Shown here: one piece after another, positions 58,317 through 64,000 of the stretch
How positions within the stretch are numbered: the stretch's first letter is position 1
How the letters are laid out: the number at the start of each line of letters is the position of its first letter
Translations under genes and position numbers: made by a program
The notes under the pieces: model-generated
Seen by the model: the letters and a program-made list of their open reading frames with translations, nothing else
The model's database searches: none
What the model was told of the DNA's origin: nothing
Assembly (NCBI GenBank): GCA_003158855.1
Contig: PMLJ01000043.1
Coordinates: 1-64,000 of the forward strand
Direction: 5' to 3'
Origin: Acidimicrobiaceae bacterium
Lineage (GTDB): Bacteria; Actinomycetota; Acidimicrobiia; Acidimicrobiales; RAAP-2
DNA length: 64,000 nucleotides

Positions 58317-59572
58317 GTTCCCCATCCCTGGGTTGCGAGTTTCAGGGTGGCCACGGGTCCGGCGCGCAAGCGGAAGATCTCCTTCACCAGCACCGGCGTG
58401 GCGACGAAGAGCACGATCACGGATTGGATCACCGTCGCGAGGTCGAGGGGGATGCCCGTCTGGGATTGCATGGCGCGACCGCCGACGCCGAGCGCTGCGA
58501 AGAGCAACGAGGACCAGAGGATGCCCATTGGCCGGTTGCGGCCTAGCAGCGCGATGGTGATGGCGGTGAAACCGATCCCCGCGTTGCCGATGAGGAAGCC
58601 ACCGTCGATCTCGTGGGTGGTGCTCGCCGCCTGGACGAATCCCGCGAGGCCCGCGAGGCCGCCCGAGATCACGAAGACCAGCACGACGACCGACCGGGCG
58701 GAGATGCCGGACGCCCGCGCGGCGGAGGGGTTGGCGCCGGTGACCCGAAAGTCGAAGCCGAGTGAGGACCGGTCGAGGAACCACCAGGCGAAGACCACGA
58801 CCATTGCCGCCACCAGGACGCCGTAACTCACGCGTAGTCCCGACGCCGTACCGAAGAGCGGCGGAAATTGGGCCGAGCCGTCAAAGGTCCGTGAGATGTC
58901 GTTCTGCTGTCCCGGCTGCTGAAAGGGCGTGGAGAGCACCGCGAAGAGCAGGAAGGCGTAGACCACGTAGTTCAGCATGATTGTCACGATGACCTCGTGG
59001 GCTCCGGTGAACGCCTTCAAGATGCCTGGTACCGATCCGGCGACCATGCCGCCCGCCACGCCGGCGAGCAGGGCGAGGGGCAGGTGGATGACCATCGGCA
59101 GGTGCACCATTGTGGCGACGACTCCGCCCGCGATGCCGCCGAGGACGGCCTGGCCGTTGGCGCCGATGTTGAAGATTCCGGTCTGGAAGGCGATACCCAC
59201 GCCGATGCTGACAATGACGAGGGGAGTCGCGTAGGTCAGCGTCTCAGAGATCGGCGTGAGCGTCACGGGCCAGTTCTTGCCCGTGGTCAGCGAATGCCAG
59301 AGGCTGTTGGGATCGACGACCGAGCCAGTGAACATCGTTCGGTAGGCGGCACCGACGTTGTCGAAGGTCAACTTGATGGCGTGGCCCGGGGCGCCCCAGT
59401 TGTGGAAGATCCCGCGCCAAGCATCGAGGACACTGGCGGTCGTCGTCATGATGATGATCGCCCCGACGAGGAAGCCGAGGATGAGGGCGAAGATCGTGAC
59501 GACGATCGGATGCTGGGAGGTGAGTTGAGCCCACACCCGGCGATGGAGCCTTACGGGGGTCGCCTCAGTCAC
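58313..59572 (-). CDS. BMP-type nucleoside ABC transporter permease
   Basis: A 419-residue membrane protein, partner of the following permease. About nine hydrophobic segments; FQTGIFNIGANGQAVLGGIAGG and GSVPGILKAFTGAHEVIVTIMLNYV, and later DFRVTGANPSAARASGISAR match the family loop. The ATPase gene upstream ends at 59565, eight bases inside this gene's start, so expression is coupled. Confidence 0.93.
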   Translation of the reverse strand: MTEATPVRLHRRVWAQLTSQHPIVVTIFALILGFLVGAIIIMTTTASVLDAWRGIFHNWGAPGHAIKLTFDNVGAAYRTMFTGSVVDPNSLWHSLTTGKNWPVTLTPISETLTYATPLVIVSIGVGIAFQTGIFNIGANGQAVLGGIAGGVVATMVHLPMVIHLPLALLAGVAGGMVAGSVPGILKAFTGAHEVIVTIMLNYVVYAFLLFAVLSTPFQQPGQQNDISRTFDGSAQFPPLFGTASGLRVSYGVLVAAMVVVFAWWFLDRSSLGFDFRVTGANPSAARASGISARSVVVLVFVISGGLAGLAGFVQAASTTHEIDGGFLIGNAGIGFTAITIALLGRNRPMGILWSSLLFAALGVGGRAMQSQTGIPLDLATVIQSVIVLFVATPVLVKEIFRLRAGPVATLKLATQGWGT

Positions 59573-61079
59573 GGGACTGCTCCACCCTCGTACCGGTCAT
59601 CAGCAGGCCTATCGTCTCGCGGCTGGTCGAGGGGTCGACGACACCACTGATCTTGCCGTCGTACATGACGGCGATTCGATCGCCGAGGGCGAGAACCTCG
59701 TCGAGCTCGGAGGAGACGACGAGCGCCGCGTTGCCGTTGTTGCGGTGGTCGACCATCTGGCGGTGGACGTACTCGATGGAGCCGACGTCTAGACCTCGGG
59801 TGGGCTGGGAGGCTACGAGGAATTCGAGTGACCGCGAGAGTTCGCGCGCCACGATCACCTTTTGCTGGTTACCACCCGAGAGGGAGCTGACGAGTTCCTG
59901 GGGTGATTCGGTGCGAATGTCGAAGTCCTTGATGAGTTGAGCCGCGTGGGCTTGGACGGCTACGAGATTTCGTGTACCGCGTCGGGCGAAGGGGGCCCGT
60001 CGGGGCGTGTTCAGCACCAGATTGTCGGCCACCGACATCGACATCACGAGTCCGTCGCGCTGGCGGTCTTCGGGGATGTGGCCGAGTCCGGCGTCGAGCA
60101 CCTGGCGAGGTGAGTGGTTGGTGATGTCGCGGCCGTTCAGGGTTATCGAACCGGACTCCACGGGCCGCATCCCAGCGATTGCTTCGACGAGTTCGGTCTG
60201 GCCGTTGCCCTGCACGCCCGCGAGGGCGAGGATTTCGCCGGCCCGGACGCTGAGCGAGACGCCGTTGACTGCGGGCAGCCCCCTCTCGTCACGGACGACC
60301 AGGTCGCGGATCTCGAAGACGTCACCGCCGGGAGAGAAGGGTTCCTTGTGGACCGTCAACTCGACGTCTCGACCGACCATCATCGAGGCGAGTTCTGACT
60401 CCGACGCCGTTGGTTCGGCGGTGCCCACGACCCGGCCCTGACGGATAATCGTTATCACGTCGGCGACGGCTTTGACCTCCTTCAACTTGTGGGTGATGAA
60501 CAGGATCGACTTGCCGGCGGCGGCGAGTGAGCGCATGATCTCCATCAATGCGTCGATCTCCTGAGGAGTGAGTACTGCGGTCGGCTCGTCGAGGATCAGC
60601 AGCTCGGCGTCGTGGCTGAGGGCCTTCAGGATCTCGACTCGCTGCTGGAGGCCAATAGGCAGGCGTTCGACCACCGCGTCCGGGTCGACCTCGAGATTGA
60701 ATTGCCGCGACAGGTGCAGGATGTCCTCGGTTGCCTTGCGGTAGTCGACCCGATTGAGTGACTTCGTCGGCTCGAAGCCCAGCACCACGTTCTCGGTCAC
60801 GGTGAACACGGGCACGAGCATGAAGTGCTGGTGGACCATGCCGAGGCCCCGCCGCACGGCATCACCGGAGTTGGTGATTTGCACGGGCTCGCCATTGATG
60901 AGAATCTCGCCTTCGTCGGGCGTCAACAGCCCGAAGAGAACGTTCATGAGTGTGGACTTGCCCGCGCCGTTCTCTCCGAGTAGTGAGTGAATCTGTCCGG
61001 GCTCGACAGTGATGCTGATCTGGTCATTGGCGGTCAGCGAGCCGAATCGCTTCGTGATCCCGCGCAGTTCCAGTCGCAT
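59565..61079 (-). CDS. BMP-type nucleoside ABC transporter ATPase (double NBD)
   Basis: A 504-residue fused ATPase. First domain: Walker A GENGAGKST, signature region LPIGLQQRVEIL, Walker B LLILDEPTAVL, ITHKLKEV. Second domain: degenerate Walker A GVQGNGQTELV, signature LSGGNQQK, and ASQPTRGLDVG where Walker B Asp is changed. This asymmetry is typical of RbsA/BmpB-like ATPases. ATG 61079 is preferred; an in-frame GTG at 61097 lies in the arm of a strong hairpin. The hairpin separates it from the binding-protein gene. Confidence 0.93.
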   Translation of the reverse strand: MRLELRGITKRFGSLTANDQISITVEPGQIHSLLGENGAGKSTLMNVLFGLLTPDEGEILINGEPVQITNSGDAVRRGLGMVHQHFMLVPVFTVTENVVLGFEPTKSLNRVDYRKATEDILHLSRQFNLEVDPDAVVERLPIGLQQRVEILKALSHDAELLILDEPTAVLTPQEIDALMEIMRSLAAAGKSILFITHKLKEVKAVADVITIIRQGRVVGTAEPTASESELASMMVGRDVELTVHKEPFSPGGDVFEIRDLVVRDERGLPAVNGVSLSVRAGEILALAGVQGNGQTELVEAIAGMRPVESGSITLNGRDITNHSPRQVLDAGLGHIPEDRQRDGLVMSMSVADNLVLNTPRRAPFARRGTRNLVAVQAHAAQLIKDFDIRTESPQELVSSLSGGNQQKVIVARELSRSLEFLVASQPTRGLDVGSIEYVHRQMVDHRNNGNAALVVSSELDEVLALGDRIAVMYDGKISGVVDPSTSRETIGLLMTGTRVEQSRD

Positions 61080-61091
61080 TGGGTCAATCGT

Positions 61092-61139
61092 AGCCACGAC
61101 AAGGACCCGGGTTACTTGACCCGGGTCCTTGTCGTGGCT
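61092..61139 (-). terminator. Long hairpin between binding-protein and ATPase genes
   Basis: Perfect 20-bp stem (61092-61111 with 61120-61139), loop of eight with one further pair. No U-tract. In ABC operons such hairpins usually end part of the transcripts or protect the 3' end of the binding-protein mRNA, so this is probably an attenuator rather than a full stop. Confidence 0.65.
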
Positions 61140-61160
61140 GGCCGCTGGGCGGCACGGTCG

Positions 61161-62261
61161 TTACTTGACGACTGGGTAGTTGTTCGGGTTCACCGAGATG
61201 GTGCCGGCGATGATGCCCGCCTTCGCCGTGGCGATCTTCGCCTTCAGCGCGGAGGGAATCGTCACACCGCCGTACTCCAGCGCAGTGCCTTTGTTGGCCA
61301 AAGTCCCGACGTACGAACCGGCCTTGAAAGTGCCCTTCGCGGCGGAAAGCACAGCGGCCTCGACGGACGGCTCAACACCCTTGGCGACGGTGCCGACGAA
61401 GAGGCTGCAGTCCGAGGGGTCCTTGGTGCAGCCGTTGCTGTCAACCCACATGACGTAGTGGCCCTTGCCGGCCTGCTTTGCAGCGGCGACGGACCCAAGG
61501 CCCACCGATCCGGCGACCGGGAAGACGATGTCGGCACCTTCGGAGAAGAAGGTTGACGTGTCGGTCTTGCCGGCGGTCTGGTCGGTGAAGTTACCGGTGA
61601 AGGTGCCCTTGCCATTGCATGTCGAGAGGCTGCACGCGCCCTTGGCCGGCGTCCAGCCGAGGGCCTTCACCTTGGCGTGGTAGGTCTTGTCGTAGTATCG
61701 AACACCCGCGACGAAGCCGTTCATGTACAGGGTTACCGATGGGAACGGTTCACCACCGTAGGTGGCAACGGCCCCTTTCTTGGACATCCCGGCGGCCAGC
61801 ATGCCACCGAGAAATCCGGCCTGGTCCGTTTCGTACTGCAGGCCGAGGACGCTGGTCCCCTTCTTCACCACTGGCGCGTCGTCAACGATCGCGAACTTCT
61901 GGGTTGGGTGGGCGTTGGCGGCTGACGTGGTCGCGGCGTCCATCAGGAAGCCGACCGTCACGATGACGCCGCAGCTCTCATGAATGAATGTGTTGATGTT
62001 GGGCACGTAGTCGGCGGACGACGTCGACGACAGGTACGAAATCGAAATGCTCGGGTCAGACTTCTTGGCATCTCCCAAGCCAGCCCACGCTGACGCGTTG
62101 AACGACTTGTCGTTGATGCCACCGGTGTCAGTTACCACGCAGGCCTTGAACTTGGTAGCGGCCGATGCCGATACCGTTGTCGCGACCACGCTTACAGTCA
62201 AGGTGCCTAGAACTAGTGAAGCTGCTCCGAGCATCGTGCTGAGGCGGCGAATGCTCCTCAT
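61161..62261 (-). CDS. BMP-family (PnrA/Med-like) nucleoside-binding protein
   Basis: A 366-residue exported binding protein. Signal peptide 1-35 (basic start, LGAASLVLGTLTVSVVATTV, AXA-type site), no lipobox Cys. Family marks: VVTDTGGINDKSFNASAWAGL, TVGFLMDAATTSAANAHPTQKF, GMLAAGMSKKGAVATYGGEPFPSV, YMNGFVAGV, VFPVAGSVGLGS and a purine-site MWVDSNG. Such proteins bind purine nucleosides in studied bacteria. ATG 62261 follows GGGAGAAA. First gene of the importer operon in a nucleoside salvage region, which supports a nucleoside substrate. Confidence 0.93.
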   Translation of the reverse strand: MRSIRRLSTMLGAASLVLGTLTVSVVATTVSASAATKFKACVVTDTGGINDKSFNASAWAGLGDAKKSDPSISISYLSSTSSADYVPNINTFIHESCGVIVTVGFLMDAATTSAANAHPTQKFAIVDDAPVVKKGTSVLGLQYETDQAGFLGGMLAAGMSKKGAVATYGGEPFPSVTLYMNGFVAGVRYYDKTYHAKVKALGWTPAKGACSLSTCNGKGTFTGNFTDQTAGKTDTSTFFSEGADIVFPVAGSVGLGSVAAAKQAGKGHYVMWVDSNGCTKDPSDCSLFVGTVAKGVEPSVEAAVLSAAKGTFKAGSYVGTLANKGTALEYGGVTIPSALKAKIATAKAGIIAGTISVNPNNYPVVK

Positions 62262-62281
62262 TATTTCTCCCTTTATGTAGT

Positions 62282-62307
62282 CAGTCCAAATACGCAAGAC
62301 TGTCCAA
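62282..62307. promoter_or_regulatory. Repeat/inverted-repeat motif upstream of the BMP operon
   Basis: CAGTCCAA (62282-62289) and CTGTCCAA (62300-62307) are 18 bases apart, and CAGTC ... GACTG also forms a short inverted repeat. Located 20-46 bases before the binding-protein start; a possible operator, weak evidence. Confidence 0.3.
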
Positions 62308-62435
62308 TCGTGTGTATTCTCCCGACATGGTCCTGTCACACGGTCAGATGTTTATCATCGCGAGATTAGCCCTGAAAGCGCGAGGCCGCCGGCTGGGCCG
62401 CGTGAATTCTTGACCATATTCGGCTTTTTCCGTCC

Positions 62436-63881
62436 CTAATGCTTGGCCGCGAGGCCGGCGCCTCGCGGAACGGCGAGGCTGGCGAGCAGCGCAATGAGCG
62501 TGATGAGTGCCGAGATCTCAAAGGCTCGTTGGTAGCCGCTCACGAGGGCGAGGCCCGAATCCGGGTTCATGAACGTGGCGCTTCGGTCGGCCGCGACGGT
62601 GCCGAGGATGGCCAACGCGAGGGAACCTCCCACTTGGCGAGCCGTGTTCAGCACGCCCGACGCCAGACCGGCGTCCGCCCGGTCGACGCCCGCCGTCGCG
62701 GTATTGGCGAGGGGGGAAAAGAGTAGTCCCATTGCGAACGCGCACATCATCGCCGGCACGAGGATCGAACCCCAGTAGGAACTGTCCACCCTGATGAGCG
62801 ATATCCAGAGGAAGCCCAGCGTCGCAATCGCGGCACCCGTGAGGAGTATTGGTCGCGCCCCGGTCTTTACGAGAAGCCGTGAACTGATCTGGGCACCCGC
62901 GATGATGGCGATTGCCATGGGTAAGAAAGCGAAGCCCGCCTTCACGGGGCCGTAGTGGAGGATGTACTGGAAGTAGAAGGTCAGGAAGTACCACATGGCG
63001 AAGAACGCGCCGCCCACGAGGAACATCACGATGTTCGCCGACGAGAGTGAGCGGGACTTGAAGATGCGAAAGGGCACCAGCGGGTGCGACGCCACGTTCG
63101 CTTCCCAGAAGAGGAAGGCCACGAGGCCAATGCCTCCGCCAATGAACCATGACAGCGTCGTCGTCGATCCCCAGCCCTTCGTCGTGGTGTTGACGACGCC
63201 GTAGATGATTGACGCCAACGATGCAGTGACGAGGACCGCGCCGGTGACGTCGAGCTTGACGGCGGCGTCTCGGTTGCGCATCTCCCGCAAGTACATCGAA
63301 GCGACGATCGCGGCGACGATGCCGAAGGGCACGTTGATGAAGAAGACCCAGCGCCACGAGAACCAACCGGTGAGGATTCCGCCCAGGAGTCCCCCGACGG
63401 CTCCGCCGGCTCCGGCGACGGCGCTCCATGCGCCGATGGCCTTGGGCATGCGCGGCCCGTGGAACGTGGTGACGATGATCGTGAGTGTGGCCGGTGAGAG
63501 TATCGCGCCGCCGAGCCCCTGCAGCGCGCGCACCGCAACCATCTGGGTGCCGGTGGCGGCGAAGCCGGCGCCGATGCTCGCCATCGTGAAGATGAACAGT
63601 CCGGTCATGTAGACGCGTCGTCGCCCGAAGATGTCCGCCGCCCGACCTCCGAGCAGTAGGAATCCCGCGAAGGTCAACACGTACGCGTTTACAACCCACT
63701 GTGCGCTCGAGACGGTGAAGTGAAGGTCGCGGCCCATGCGCGGAAGCGCCACGTTGACGATCGAGACGTCCAAGACCACCATGAACTGGGCCAGGCAGGC
63801 AATCGTGAGAATGATCCAGTCGGGGGCGTGACGATGAGGGGACTTCGTCGTTTGAGAATCGTGCTTGGTTTTCTCTGGCAT
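62436..63881 (-). CDS. MFS drug exporter, DHA2 (14-TMS) family
   Basis: A 481-residue membrane protein with about fourteen hydrophobic segments. DHA2 marks: LAQFMVVLDVSIVNVALP (motif D1), GGRAADIFGRRRVYM (motif A), VRALQGLGGAILSPATL (motif C-like) and GWFSWRWVFFINVPFG. Such proteins expel antibiotics or biocides. ATG 63881 has TACACT six bases upstream (leaderless); the frame opens to 63989. No regulator gene is adjacent. Divergent from the ettA-like gene. Confidence 0.94.
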   Translation of the reverse strand: MPEKTKHDSQTTKSPHRHAPDWIILTIACLAQFMVVLDVSIVNVALPRMGRDLHFTVSSAQWVVNAYVLTFAGFLLLGGRAADIFGRRRVYMTGLFIFTMASIGAGFAATGTQMVAVRALQGLGGAILSPATLTIIVTTFHGPRMPKAIGAWSAVAGAGGAVGGLLGGILTGWFSWRWVFFINVPFGIVAAIVASMYLREMRNRDAAVKLDVTGAVLVTASLASIIYGVVNTTTKGWGSTTTLSWFIGGGIGLVAFLFWEANVASHPLVPFRIFKSRSLSSANIVMFLVGGAFFAMWYFLTFYFQYILHYGPVKAGFAFLPMAIAIIAGAQISSRLLVKTGARPILLTGAAIATLGFLWISLIRVDSSYWGSILVPAMMCAFAMGLLFSPLANTATAGVDRADAGLASGVLNTARQVGGSLALAILGTVAADRSATFMNPDSGLALVSGYQRAFEISALITLIALLASLAVPRGAGLAAKH

Positions 63882-63887
63882 GGGGCG

Positions 63888-63893
63888 AGTGTA
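63888..63893 (-). promoter_or_regulatory. Leaderless -10 element of the DHA2 exporter
   Basis: TACACT on the minus strand, six bases before ATG 63881; it decides the start. Confidence 0.5.
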
Positions 63894-63963
63894 ATGGCGT
63901 CGATTTTCTTGTCCAGCGGCGCCGCGGAAGACGTCTCCGGGGATATGCGCCACACTGGAGGGC

Positions 63964-64000
63964 ATGGCTGCCCAGTTCATTTTCACCATGCGAGACCTTC
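63964..64000 (+). CDS. ettA: EttA-like ABC-F translational throttle protein, 5' end only
   Basis: Twelve codons are present, MAAQFIFTMRDL, preceded by GGAGGG. The pattern M-A-x-x-F-I-x-T-M-x-x-L is the opening of actinobacterial EttA (energy-dependent translational throttle A), an ABC-F ATPase that binds the ribosomal E site. Everything diagnostic (Walker motifs) lies beyond the window, so the call is provisional. Confidence 0.6.
   Translation, partial: MAAQFIFTMRDL

Noticed and set aside
61095-61097. GTG start for the double ATPase
   Set aside because: Sits in the arm of a strong hairpin; ATG 61079 just inside starts at the conserved MRLELRGITKRF.
1-64000. CRISPR arrays, IS elements, phage or rRNA genes
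   Set aside because: No regularly spaced repeats, transposase motifs, phage proteins or rRNA-like stretches were found on reading both strands.

Overview
The window looks like a chromosomal segment of a high-G+C actinobacterium, most plausibly of the class Acidimicrobiia (lineage is inference). Reasons: the rimO-pgsA-cinA-recA neighbourhood, an actinobacterial-type SOS box before recA, frequent GTG starts with GTGA/ATGA stop-start overlaps, and many starts preceded by TANNNT 6-7 bases upstream (leaderless transcription). No rRNA, IS element, CRISPR array or phage gene was seen. Two tRNA-Ser genes (UGA and GCU) are present.

Layout. 1-9.4 kb: end of an SPFH/slipin gene, a PRC-barrel-like protein, three GGDEF proteins of cyclic-di-GMP signalling (one PAS-PAS-GAF-PAS-GGDEF-EAL), a STAS-like small protein and an FMN oxidoreductase of the nitronate monooxygenase/PfaD type. 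Genes here carry Shine-Dalgarno sites and sampled lines have lower G+C than the rest. 9.6-11.2 kb: a single gene joining a PhnZ/TmpB-type HD oxygenase to a TmpA/gamma-butyrobetaine-hydroxylase-type Fe/2-oxoglutarate dioxygenase, a probable one-polypeptide phosphonate (C-P bond) degradation enzyme; this is the most notable gene. 11.4-15.4 kb: tRNA-Ser, typA, an unknown gene pair and two very small proteins. 15.4-20 kb: two large secreted proteins, one an S53 acid peptidase. 20-24.4 kb: DUF4395 membrane protein, TauE-like permease, Nudix hydrolase and a polar amino-acid ABC transporter.

24.7-31.4 kb: tRNA-Ser, rimO-pgsA-cinA, a beta-lactamase-fold hydrolase, small proteins and SOS-controlled recA. 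31.5-44.2 kb: a metabolic stretch with acyltransferase plus MFS exporter, serB, HSL-type hydrolase, a 3Fe-4S ferredoxin with two tandem cytochromes P450, aminopeptidase P, an enoyl-CoA hydratase-like protein, BioY, an amidase with a tiny partner protein, a RidA protein and an alpha/beta hydrolase. 44.2-46.6 kb: rmlA divergent from rmlBC (no rmlD here).

46.6-62.3 kb is a coherent nucleoside salvage locus. A BMP-type ABC importer (binding protein, double ATPase, two permeases) would bring nucleosides in; Add, Cdd, PNP and DeoA would deaminate and phosphorolyse them; a phosphohexo/pentomutase would make (deoxy)ribose-5-phosphate; DeoC and an aldehyde dehydrogenase would carry deoxyribose carbon to acetate or acetyl-CoA precursors; PsuK and PsuG would handle pseudouridine. 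The window ends with a DHA2-type MFS exporter and the first 37 bases of a gene that looks like ettA.
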